Positions 10,074 through 17,592 of a DNA stretch of 64,000 bases are shown here, one piece after another. The position numbers and the translations under genes were made by a program. Numbering within the stretch: position 1 is the first letter of the stretch; every line of letters begins with the position of its first letter. Origin of the DNA: Anaeromicrobium sediminis (GTDB lineage Bacteria; Bacillota; Clostridia; Peptostreptococcales; Thermotaleaceae); contig NZ_NIBG01000011.1 of assembly GCF_002270055.1 (NCBI RefSeq), positions 1-64,000 of the forward strand, written 5' to 3'. The notes below the pieces were generated by a model, which did no database searches, was not told the DNA's origin, and saw only the letters and a list, made by a program, of their open reading frames with translations.

Positions 10074-10637
10074 CTAATTTTCTATAATATTAACTATCCA
10101 TTCTTTTCGTATTTCCCAAAGGGCAGCTTGATTAACTCCTGAAATTTTTATATCTTCATCAAACAATCTATCCCAGCTTCTTCTAATCCTAGATTTTAAT
10201 TGAGGATAAAAATTGCTCATATATGCTTCAGAATCATCTGTTATATTATATCTCTCTAATTCTTTTATAAATTTCTCCTTATCATTTTCATCTTTAGGTA
10301 TATAGGAAAGATTTAATATTTTATTCCACTTTCCGCTATCAAACAATATTGTATGATCCTTTTCTATCTCTAACACCAAAATAACTGAATTTTGAAAATG
10401 CTCAACATGTTTCGGATCTGTCCATGTCCAAATGGGAAACTTTGCTTTTTCTGGGGGATGTAGTATATTTTGAGCATTTCCTACAAACCAATCATATGCA
10501 GTAAGAAAAATCTTCGAAACTTCTTCATATTTATTAGTTATATATTCTCTTTTTACATGGTATACGTCATTATTCATTATAGTATCTAGAACTATTTTAT
10601 TTTGACAAGTCCACAACCTAATAACCTCTTTACTCAT
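10074..10637 (-). CDS. DUF3841 family protein (second copy of a tandem pair)
   Basis: 187 residues matching the DUF3841 pattern as I know it: an N-terminal IRLWTCQN, then AYDWFVGNA, FPIWTWTDP, a LVLEIEKDHTILFD strand and a C-terminal ALWEIRKEWIV helix. No enzymatic motif, signal peptide or membrane segment is seen, so it is probably a soluble cytoplasmic protein of unknown role. GGAGG precedes the ATG. The start is 20 bases after the stop of a paralogue, so the two form an operon. Confidence 0.75.
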   Translation of the reverse strand: MSKEVIRLWTCQNKIVLDTIMNNDVYHVKREYITNKYEEVSKIFLTAYDWFVGNAQNILHPPEKAKFPIWTWTDPKHVEHFQNSVILVLEIEKDHTILFDSGKWNKILNLSYIPKDENDKEKFIKELERYNITDDSEAYMSNFYPQLKSRIRRSWDRLFDEDIKISGVNQAALWEIRKEWIVNIIEN

Positions 10638-10657
10638 AGTTTTAACCTCCTATAGCT

Positions 10658-11254
10658 CTAATCTTCTTTGGAGTGAATAGTATCAACTATCCAGTCTTTT
10701 TTTATCTCCCACAATGTGGCCTGAGTAAGGTCACCTAATCTAATATTATTATCAAATAATCTGTCCCAGCTTTTTTTTATCTTATCCCTAAGTAGGGGAT
10801 AAAAGTTTCCTTTACTGCTCATAATTAGTGCAGATTCATCTCCAATACCGTATTTTTTAAGTTCCTCATTGTGTTTTCTTTCATCTTCTTTATTTAATGG
10901 AACATACCAATAATTAATAACATATCCCCACTTTTCTTGATCTGTAATAACCACATAGTCCTTAGGAACTTCTAAATGAAAAACCACCGTATCTTCTGTA
11001 GGCTGGAGCATCATATTTTCCGTAGTAGACAACCATATGGGATATTTAACACCTTCTGGCTTTGGAACTACCTTTGATGCTCCTTCTGTGTACCGCTTAT
11101 ATGCCTTAAGATAAAATGGAGCAATAGTATCAAACTTTTCCTTTATATATTCTTCCTTAACGCGGTATACGCCATGTTCTTCTAAATCAGTTAAAATTCC
11201 CTTATTCTGTCTAGTCCAGAGTTTTATTTTTCCTTTATTATGTTTATCACTCAT
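10658..11254 (-). CDS. DUF3841 family protein (first copy of a tandem pair)
   Basis: About 198 residues, a paralogue of the gene just downstream: both share IKLWTRQN/IRLWTCQN, YPIW/FPIW, a FYP-L-IR/KKSWDRLFD block and a terminal ALWEIKKDWIVD. The frame opens at 11329, but GGGAGGAAC lies about nine bases before the ATG at 11254 and the family motif starts soon after, so the shorter start is preferred. Function is unknown. The pair may reflect duplication followed by heteromer formation or diverged targets. Confidence 0.75.
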   Translation of the reverse strand: MSDKHNKGKIKLWTRQNKGILTDLEEHGVYRVKEEYIKEKFDTIAPFYLKAYKRYTEGASKVVPKPEGVKYPIWLSTTENMMLQPTEDTVVFHLEVPKDYVVITDQEKWGYVINYWYVPLNKEDERKHNEELKKYGIGDESALIMSSKGNFYPLLRDKIKKSWDRLFDNNIRLGDLTQATLWEIKKDWIVDTIHSKED

Positions 11255-11557
11255 GTATAGTTCCTCCCTATAAATTAATATATTATCCTTTAGACTTTTT
11301 AATATATTCATTTTTACAAACTGACACAATATTACAAGGCTCTTTCTAATCTGAAAAGTACCAAAACCAGCAGAGGCTATTATCTATAATTGAATAGAGT
11401 TTACCATAAAAAATGCAAAAATGGAAACTAGGGAAAGTCTTTAGGAATATGTTTTGCCAAATCTTATAGAAAATTAAATTTATATTAGAATTATAACTAA
11501 TATAAAGAGCAATATAACTAGATACATAAAAAATCAAAAATAAAATTACATGTTAAA

Positions 11558-11575
11558 TTGGCATAAAGATTGCTT
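11558..11575 (+). promoter_or_regulatory. Sigma-54 (-24/-12) promoter of the AGCS carrier gene
   Basis: TTGGCATAAAGATTGCTT has GG at 11560-11561 and GC at 11572-11573, with the required 10 bases between them. The start of transcription would be near 11584, leaving a leader of about 170 bases before the gene at 11758. Confidence 0.82.
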
Positions 11576-11577
11576 TG

Positions 11578-11706
11578 TATACCTACATGAAATTAAACCT
11601 TAATTAAGGTTAATTTTAGTCAAAAGTGATTGTTAAGATAAGAACTATTTAATTTCACTTTGAGGAGGTGAAAGCAATATAGGAAACTTATATACCTGCG
11701 TGAAAT
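11578..11706 (+). repeat. Two 16-bp direct repeats in the carrier leader
   Basis: TATACCTACATGAAAT at 11578-11593 recurs with two differences as TATACCTGCGTGAAAT at 11691-11706. One copy overlaps the predicted transcription start and the other lies before the gene. Their role is unknown. Confidence 0.4.
11596..11611. promoter_or_regulatory. 16-bp perfect palindrome just downstream of the sigma-54 start site
   Basis: AACCTTAATTAAGGTT is self-complementary and lies at about +12 to +27 of the predicted transcript. It could be a repressor operator. It could also be chance in AT-rich DNA. Confidence 0.4.
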
Positions 11707-11757
11707 GAAAAAAATCTTGAATTGGTGTAATAATTAAATGGAAGGAGATGAACAACT

Positions 11758-13107
11758 ATGGCAAGGATTTTAGATCAAATCGAACATATAACAAGCACTA
11801 TATCTGATACAGTATGGCCTATATTCTTACCTTTATTATTAAGTACGGGGTTATTTGTATCAATCATAACAATATTCAAAATAAGAAAAGAAACAACTAT
11901 TAAAGACAAAATGAAAATAAGGGATTTAATAGGGCCAGCTTCAATTTCATTAGGAGCTATGATTGGTACTGGTGCAATAATTGGGGTTTTAGGATCCTTG
12001 AGTAACTTATCTGGACAAGGACAAACTCATATAGAAGCTATTGCCATTTGGGCATTAATAGGTTCGTTAATTTTAATACCGTTATCATACTCTGAAACAT
12101 TGATTTCAAAAATTATGAAACAACCTCCAAAAGAATATATTAAGACTTTATTGTCACCTGCTTTTGGAACAATTTATGCTATTGCGTTCATTGTATTATA
12201 TATCTTTGGTTTTGGTGGTTTCCAGTTTAGCGGTATTGATGCAACTATAACAATCATAACAGATAGGTTTATGGGAATTGAATTAGCTGTTACACAAAGA
12301 TATTTATTTGTTGTAATTCCATTGATTATAATTGCTTCTGCAATTATTTTAACTAAAAAACATGATTTGTTCATCAATTCAATGACAATAATGATTGGTA
12401 TGGCAGTAGTCATATATTTCGCATTCTTCTTTATCTTTGTATTTAGAACTTCTAGTCACTTGGGAACATTCTTTACGAAATTATTCAAAGGGTTAACAAA
12501 TCCAATTCCAATGTTATTTGGTATTCCATTAGGATTGGTACTAGGGTTACAACGTGTTATTCAAACAGCTGAATCGGGCTTAGGTGCATTAGCAATGGCA
12601 GCTCAAGAATCAGATAGTGAACCACGTTCTGCAGCTATTATTTCAGTAATTCCAGCTGCTATCACAGTTATAGTTGCTATTTTAGTAACTTCATATATTA
12701 CTTCCTATGGAGTAGCACAAGGCATTATTAAATTACCAGCTGATGGACTTGCTAGATTATTTGGATATTTTGATACGGCTGTATCCGTAACTGGTATGTT
12801 TGGATTAGTGGGATTATCTTTATTTACAATTCTATCTGGATTAACAACACTATTGGGTTCTTACTATTTCTTATCAGTGTTATTAGATACCCGTGAAAAT
12901 GTAAACATAGCTATATATATTGTATTAATTACTTTAGCAGGCACATTAGCTGTATTTGGTTTTGGTATTGTGTTTGATGTTGTGGACTTGTTATTATTCG
13001 TTGTAAGTGGTATTAATGTTGCAGCATTAGTGGTATTTTCAAAAGGTAAATGGAAAGATTATAAATTAAAAGAAAAGAATGGGGAATGTAGAAAAAACCC
13101 TGCGTAA
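11758..13107 (+). CDS. Sodium:alanine symporter (AGCS) family amino acid carrier, divergent
   Basis: A 449-residue protein with about 11 membrane helices. The GAMIGTGAIIGV segment (about 63-74) and the loop AAQESDSEPRSAAI (about 281-294) match conserved AGCS positions, where substrate and Na+ are coordinated. The family imports alanine, glycine or glutamine with sodium. The sequence is divergent, so the actual amino acid is uncertain. AAGGAG precedes the ATG at 11758. A sigma-54 promoter lies upstream and the sigma-54 activator gene follows. This suggests uptake of an amino acid that feeds the nearby opine-dehydrogenase-like enzyme (inference). Confidence 0.82.
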   Translation: MARILDQIEHITSTISDTVWPIFLPLLLSTGLFVSIITIFKIRKETTIKDKMKIRDLIGPASISLGAMIGTGAIIGVLGSLSNLSGQGQTHIEAIAIWALIGSLILIPLSYSETLISKIMKQPPKEYIKTLLSPAFGTIYAIAFIVLYIFGFGGFQFSGIDATITIITDRFMGIELAVTQRYLFVVIPLIIIASAIILTKKHDLFINSMTIMIGMAVVIYFAFFFIFVFRTSSHLGTFFTKLFKGLTNPIPMLFGIPLGLVLGLQRVIQTAESGLGALAMAAQESDSEPRSAAIISVIPAAITVIVAILVTSYITSYGVAQGIIKLPADGLARLFGYFDTAVSVTGMFGLVGLSLFTILSGLTTLLGSYYFLSVLLDTRENVNIAIYIVLITLAGTLAVFGFGIVFDVVDLLLFVVSGINVAALVVFSKGKWKDYKLKEKNGECRKNPA

Positions 13108-13113
13108 ATAAAA

Positions 13114-13192
13114 GAAATCTCTTTTCTGGCTATGATTGAAAATGAAAATAAAGCTGGAAAGGAGATTTTTCCCTGTTTGGGCAGGATTTTTT
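13114..13192 (+). terminator. Terminator-like structures after the AGCS gene
   Basis: An imperfect stem with G-T pairs joins 13114-13131 with 13152-13168. It is followed by a compact CCTG/CAGG hairpin and a TTTTTT run at 13172-13191. One or both should end the carrier transcript. A 29-codon frame inside has no ribosome binding site and was not called. Confidence 0.55.
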
Positions 13193-13305
13193 CATAAAGT
13201 TGTAGAAGATATTCGGAAAGAGGTAGGTTAGTATATTTCTGAAGAAGTTATAGGTAAGACAACAGTTCAAAAGTTTCTTACTAGGAAAGATAAGGGGAGA
13301 TGCTT

Positions 13306-14916
13306 GTGGCAAGGGATATTTTTAATGCTTCAATCGGAATAATTCTAACCAATTCAAAGGAAGTTATTACTTTTTGTAATGACTCAGTTCAATCGGTAAT
13401 GAAAGATATTGAATTAAAACATAAGAAAATGTATTCTATTTTGCCCTTGTTGGAATTAGAATTTCGAATTAAAAGATTTGCCTTGAAAGAGACTTGTAAT
13501 GAAAATAGTGTTATATATGTACTTAAAAGATTAATTGATGATGAAGTTTTGTACAAAAAAATATTAGAATTCTCTTATGATGAAATATGTGTAACGGATC
13601 CAACGGGAATTTCAATTTATTGTAATAGTGCCTTTGAAAAGAATCATGGGATAAAACGACCAGATATTAATGGGAAAAATATTTTTAGAGTATTAAATCA
13701 AACATCTCCCTCACATAAAGCTATCTATTATGCAATTAACAAGAAAAAAAGTTGTACAATTGAAAGAGAAACGAAAACAGGTAAAACGTTGATTACTACA
13801 GCAACTCCTGTCTTTAATAATCAGAATGAAATTGAACTTGTTATTGCAAATACTAGAGATATTACTGAAATTGAAAAAATAAAATCAAAATTAAAGGAAG
13901 TACAAATATCTTCAGAAAAATATAAGCGAGAAATTGAGGTGTTAAGAAAAAAAGAGCTTGAAATAGATGGGGGATTTGTAGCCATTAGTTCAAAAATGAA
14001 AAATTTATTAGAAGTAATAAAAAGAACGGTTAACATTGATTCTACCATTTTAATTATGGGGGAATCTGGAACGGGTAAAAGTTTTATTGCAAAATATATA
14101 CATAGGATGAGCAACCGGAGTCAAGGTCCATTTATAACAATAAATTGCACTACCATTCCAGAACATTTATTAGAATCTGAGCTTTTTGGCTATGCGTCTG
14201 GGGCTTTTACTGGGGCTAAAAAGGGTGGAAAACCTGGACTGGTAGAATTATCAGATGGGGGGACTCTCTTTTTAGATGAAATTGGAGAGTTACCACTTAA
14301 CCTCCAATCGAAATTTCTAGAGCTTATACAAGAACGTTCCTATACGCCTGTAGGTGGAATGAAATCTAAAACAGTAGACACTAGAATAATAGCAGCAACC
14401 AATGCCGATTTAGGGAAATTAGTAAAAGAAAAAAAGTTTAGGAAAGATCTTTTTTATAGATTAAAGGTAATTGAATTACTAATGCCATCTTTAAGAGAAA
14501 GACAAGAAGATATTCTACCTTTGATTAATCTTATTAAAAGTAAGTTTGAAAAGAGATATAAACTTACTCGTGAATTTTCACAAGGAAGTATAAATGTTTT
14601 TAAGGATTATGATTGGCCGGGAAATATACGTGAACTTGAACATGTTATAGAAAAACTAATTGCTATAACACCGGATAATATCATTGAATCTCATCATATT
14701 CGAGAATTAATCCAATTAGATAATGAATCTGTAAATAATATAAGTGTTGATCAATTGATGCCGTTGGATTTAGCTATTGAGAAAGTCGAAAAAGAATTAA
14801 TTCTAAAAGCATATAAAAAGTTAGGTAGTTCTTATAAAGTTGCGGAAGTTTTAAAAATTTCTCAAAGTAGAGCAAGTAGAAAAATCATAAAATATACAAA
14901 AAATATGAAAAAATAA
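13306..14916 (+). CDS. Sigma-54-dependent transcriptional activator (PAS, AAA+, Fis HTH)
   Basis: A 536-residue enhancer-binding protein; positions are from the GTG start. An N-terminal domain of about 85 residues is unassigned. A PAS domain (about 90-200) follows, whose ligand may be the inducer. The AAA+ sigma-54 interaction domain has Walker A GESGTGKS at 252-259, the sigma-54 contact motif GAFTGA at 299-304 and Walker B TLFLDE at 320-325. A Fis-type helix-turn-helix (KVAEVLKISQSRASRKI) closes the protein. An in-frame ATG at 13300 touches the AAGGGGAG site, whereas GTG at 13306 has six-base spacing, so GTG is preferred. The gene lies among three genes with sigma-54 promoters and is their obvious candidate activator. 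Confidence 0.93.
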   Translation: MARDIFNASIGIILTNSKEVITFCNDSVQSVMKDIELKHKKMYSILPLLELEFRIKRFALKETCNENSVIYVLKRLIDDEVLYKKILEFSYDEICVTDPTGISIYCNSAFEKNHGIKRPDINGKNIFRVLNQTSPSHKAIYYAINKKKSCTIERETKTGKTLITTATPVFNNQNEIELVIANTRDITEIEKIKSKLKEVQISSEKYKREIEVLRKKELEIDGGFVAISSKMKNLLEVIKRTVNIDSTILIMGESGTGKSFIAKYIHRMSNRSQGPFITINCTTIPEHLLESELFGYASGAFTGAKKGGKPGLVELSDGGTLFLDEIGELPLNLQSKFLELIQERSYTPVGGMKSKTVDTRIIAATNADLGKLVKEKKFRKDLFYRLKVIELLMPSLRERQEDILPLINLIKSKFEKRYKLTREFSQGSINVFKDYDWPGNIRELEHVIEKLIAITPDNIIESHHIRELIQLDNESVNNISVDQLMPLDLAIEKVEKELILKAYKKLGSSYKVAEVLKISQSRASRKIIKYTKNMKK

Positions 14917-14968
14917 TTTTTCATATTTTTATTATAGGTCATTTTACAAAGTGAAATTCAAACAAAAT

Positions 14969-14996
14969 AAAAGGGCTTCATGCCCTTTTGTTTTTT
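14969..14996 (+). terminator. Rho-independent terminator after the activator gene
   Basis: AAAAGGGC and GCCCTTTT form an eight-bp stem around TTCAT, followed by GTTTTTTG. Confidence 0.85.
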
Positions 14997-15031
14997 GTTT
15001 TTGAAAACAACTACTTATGATTATGCAACAT

Positions 15032-15067
15032 AAGTCATTGCTGGGTCGAGTCAGTCATGAATGACTT
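15032..15067 (+). promoter_or_regulatory. 36-bp upstream activator site, full copy (NhaC promoter)
   Basis: The site begins AAGTCATTGCTGGGTC and ends AATGACTT, so its ends form a dyad (AAGTCATT/AATGACTT). It aligns without gaps to 17297-17332 with 26 of 36 positions identical. It lies about 190 bp before a sigma-54 promoter, as expected for an enhancer bound by the nearby Fis-type activator. Confidence 0.65.
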
Positions 15068-15116
15068 ATGACTGAAGTTTGTAATTTACTGATTATAATT
15101 AAAATCATATTAAAAC

Positions 15117-15132
15117 AAGTCATTGCTGGGTT
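15117..15132 (+). promoter_or_regulatory. Half copy of the activator site (NhaC promoter)
   Basis: AAGTCATTGCTGGGTT repeats the left part of the site at 15032, 85 bp further downstream. It lacks the right-hand GACTT arm. It sits about 125 bp before the sigma-54 promoter. Confidence 0.6.
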
Positions 15133-15257
15133 GGCTGTAAAAATGAATAGGAATGGGAGATGAAGATTAATTTTCAGAAAAATATAAAAACACACAAAAA
15201 CTATTGATTTATCCATGAATTTTCACGTTTAATGAGTAAGTTATAATAATGAAAAAA

Positions 15258-15275
15258 TTGGTACAAAAATTGCTA
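15258..15275 (+). promoter_or_regulatory. Sigma-54 promoter of the NhaC-family gene
   Basis: TTGGTACAAAAATTGCTA has GG at 15260-15261 and GC at 15272-15273 with 10 bases between. Confidence 0.78.
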
Positions 15276-15283
15276 CATATAAA

Positions 15284-15692
15284 ATTAGATAAAACATTTT
15301 GCAGAAAAAAATATTGCTAAAACTGTAAAGTGGCGTTAATAGAAAATATTTAAGTTAAAGGAGGTATGGTTTTGAAAGATTTATAAATATAGTTTGCTGA
15401 TTACTAATTTGTCCACTTTTCTTGGAAAACTCTTTCCTTGAGTGTTTACTCGTCATTACGTTGTTAAATAAGTAATATTCTATCAACACAAGTTTTTCTG
15501 GTCTTTTGATACCTATATGGTAAGAAATAAGCAGTAAGAAATTTTATTAATAGTAAGTAAGTGTCTTATATTACATACTTAAATAACCCCCTTCATAATT
15601 GTAAAAGTGAAAGAAATTCGTAGTGTTCATTGGAACTAATTTTGTGATTTTACTTTGTGTTATAAATGTTTAAATATTGAGGAGGAATGTAC
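15284..15692 (+). other. Long untranslated leader of the NhaC-family gene
   Basis: If the sigma-54 promoter is used, about 400 bases are transcribed before the coding start. A strong AAAGGAGGT at 15357-15365 is followed by an ATG one base later and a TTG at 15372, but both frames stop within six codons. This may be a minimal leader peptide or the relic of a lost gene. No known riboswitch was recognised in the rest. Confidence 0.4.
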
Positions 15693-17147
15693 ATGGTGAA
15701 ACGTAAACCGACGTTATTTGAAGCAATATCTTGTATTGTTGTAATGGCTGTTTTAGTTGGAATTGGTTTTGGAATTTTTAGAATGAGAGTTGAACCACTA
15801 TTAATTGCATCTGCAGCATATGCAGGATTTATTGCGAAAAGAACAGGGATGAATTGGGAAGAAATGGAGAAAGCCATATCCGAAAAAATTGCTAAGGCTA
15901 TGCCAGCTATATTTATTTTATTTACTGTTGGAATAGTGGTAGGAACCTGGGTATATTCAGGAACTGTTCCCATGATGATTTATTACGGTTTGAAGATTAT
16001 TAATCCGAAATTTTTCCTGGTAACTGCATTTATGATTACGGCAATAATATCTACTGCAACAGGTACAGCTTGGGGATCGGCAGGTACAGCTGGTGTTGCA
16101 CTTATAGGAATAGCTAGCGGCTTAGGAATTCCAATCCCTATAGCTGCAGGAGCTATTGTGGCAGGGTCTGTATTTGGAGATAAGGTGTCGCCCTTGTCAG
16201 ATACTACCAACCTTGCTGCTTTAGTTACAGGAGTCAATTTGTATGATCATATTAAACACATGTTTTATACTACAATACCATCTGCATTAATAGCTCTAGT
16301 AGTATATCTTGTAATAGGATTGAAGGGTATGGGTCAATTAGCAATACCTGAAACTGTTAGTGTATTGTTGAATACACTTGACTCAATATATGATTGGAAT
16401 GTATTCTTATGGTTACCTGTAGTTATAGTGATTTACGGATCCATTTGCAAAAAACCTACAGTTCCTGTAATGCTTGTGTCATCAGTAGCAGCTGTATTTA
16501 TAGGAATGTTTTCACATGGATTTACTTTTGTGGATGGCATAAATTCTATGGTAAAAGGATTTAATGTAAATATGGTGACTGCTCAAGGGTTTGATCCAAG
16601 TTCAGTTATTTGGGAAGTAACAAGGCTGATAAATCGAGGCGGTATCATGTCAATGACAGGGATAGCAGTAATTGTATTTTGTGCATACTCCTTTGCAGGG
16701 ATCGTTGAAGAAACAGGCTGTTTATCAGTAATATTAGAATCCTTCTATAGCAAAGTAAAGACGGTGGGTCAATTGGTTGTAGTTACCATTATAGGAAGTA
16801 TTATATTAGTTTTCACTGCTGGAACTGCCTTTATATCAATACTTATGATTGGAGAACTACTTAAAGAAGCTTATTTGAAGAAAGGATTACATCTTAAGAA
16901 TTTATCTAGAACTTTGGAGGATGCAGGAACAATGATTGTTGCATTGGTGCCTTGGAGTACATCTGGTGTATTCTATCTTGCCACTTTAGGGATATCTCCT
17001 ATTGATTTTTGGATGTGGGCAATTCCAAACTACCTATGTATAATATTTGCCATAATTTATGCATATACAGGATTTGGAATAGCAAAAATAGATTCGGACA
17101 GTAAGATTTCTTGTGAAATTATTAAAACTATAGAAAAACCTAGTTAA
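15693..17147 (+). CDS. Na+/H+ antiporter, NhaC family
   Basis: A 484-residue membrane protein with about 12 helices. The long Gly/Ala-rich segment around 110-175, with TATGTAWGSAGTAG and GDKVSPLSDTTN, is characteristic of the NhaC family. That family exchanges Na+ for protons, or malate for lactate in MleN-type members. GAGGAGG is seven bases before the ATG at 15693 but only one base before an earlier in-frame ATG at 15687, so the later start is preferred. It has its own sigma-54 promoter, upstream activator sites and terminator. Next to an amino-acid carrier and an opine dehydrogenase homologue, it may recycle sodium or exchange an organic or opine-like anion (inference). Confidence 0.87.
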   Translation: MVKRKPTLFEAISCIVVMAVLVGIGFGIFRMRVEPLLIASAAYAGFIAKRTGMNWEEMEKAISEKIAKAMPAIFILFTVGIVVGTWVYSGTVPMMIYYGLKIINPKFFLVTAFMITAIISTATGTAWGSAGTAGVALIGIASGLGIPIPIAAGAIVAGSVFGDKVSPLSDTTNLAALVTGVNLYDHIKHMFYTTIPSALIALVVYLVIGLKGMGQLAIPETVSVLLNTLDSIYDWNVFLWLPVVIVIYGSICKKPTVPVMLVSSVAAVFIGMFSHGFTFVDGINSMVKGFNVNMVTAQGFDPSSVIWEVTRLINRGGIMSMTGIAVIVFCAYSFAGIVEETGCLSVILESFYSKVKTVGQLVVVTIIGSIILVFTAGTAFISILMIGELLKEAYLKKGLHLKNLSRTLEDAGTMIVALVPWSTSGVFYLATLGISPIDFWMWAIPNYLCIIFAIIYAYTGFGIAKIDSDSKISCEIIKTIEKPS

Positions 17148-17177
17148 TACTATTTCATGATAAATAGATGCTTGTTC

Positions 17178-17226
17178 ACAGGACTTCATACCCTTTTATA
17201 TAAGAAGGGGGTGAAGTCCTGTTTTA
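17178..17226 (+). terminator. Rho-independent terminator after the NhaC gene
   Basis: ACAGGACTTCA at 17178-17188 pairs exactly with TGAAGTCCTGT at 17212-17222. The stem continues inward through CCCTT/AAGGG and is followed by TTTT. Confidence 0.85.
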
Positions 17227-17296
17227 ATATAGAGGAATAAAAGGGAAGGTAGCTTGATTTTTATGGAAATCCATTGTATGTCATTTGTATTTGAGG

Positions 17297-17332
17297 AAGT
17301 CGTTATCGGGTTAAGTGAGTCGTTGATGACTT
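17297..17332 (+). promoter_or_regulatory. 36-bp upstream activator site, full copy (opine dehydrogenase promoter)
   Basis: The site begins AAGTCGTTATCGGGTT and ends GATGACTT. It has the same length as, and 26/36 identity to, the site at 15032-15067, with AAGTC/GACTT arms kept. It lies about 190 bp before a sigma-54 promoter. Confidence 0.65.
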
Positions 17333-17372
17333 TAATGTAGAACTTGCAAACTTCAAAATGCAGAGGAAATAT

Positions 17373-17388
17373 AAGTCACTACTGGGTT
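17373..17388 (+). promoter_or_regulatory. Half copy of the activator site (opine dehydrogenase promoter)
   Basis: AAGTCACTACTGGGTT lies 76 bp after the full copy and about 135 bp before the sigma-54 promoter. This repeats the full-plus-half arrangement seen at 15032 and 15117. Confidence 0.6.
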
Positions 17389-17460
17389 GAATCAAATTAA
17401 ATATATTATTTACAACAATGAAGTTCAAAAAATATAAAAAAATTAGACTAAATATGTGAA

Positions 17461-17519
17461 GCTAATTAAGTTTTAAGTTATATAATTTACTAAATTATAT
17501 AACTTAAAACTTAATTAGC
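17461..17519. repeat. 59-bp perfect palindrome abutting a sigma-54 promoter
   Basis: Two 29-bp arms (17461-17489 and 17491-17519) are exact reverse complements around one central C. The palindrome ends one base before the -24 element. It has no T run, so it is not a normal terminator. A cruciform, a DNA-bending element or a symmetric protein site are all possible. Confidence 0.9.
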
Positions 17520-17520
17520 G

Positions 17521-17538
17521 TTGGCACAAGAATTGCTT
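17521..17538 (+). promoter_or_regulatory. Sigma-54 promoter of the opine dehydrogenase family gene
   Basis: TTGGCACAAGAATTGCTT has GG at 17523-17524 and GC at 17535-17536 with 10 bases between. It is nearly the full consensus and lies 55 bp before the gene. Confidence 0.88.
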
Positions 17539-17592
17539 ATATAAATAACAAGTATATGAAACAAAATAATTGACATTTAGGAGGAGATTAGT

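Noticed and set aside
13142-13231. A 29-codon frame between the carrier and activator genes
   Set aside because: No ribosome site, and it overlaps terminator-like hairpins.
15366-15386. Leader peptide MVLKDL before the NhaC gene
   Set aside because: The ribosome site is one base from the ATG, the peptide has no diagnostic residues, and no attenuator hairpin was identified; kept only as a note on the leader.
17461-17519. Terminator interpretation of the 59-bp palindrome
   Set aside because: No T run follows and the arm ends directly at the promoter; the upstream NhaC gene already has a strong terminator at 17178-17226.
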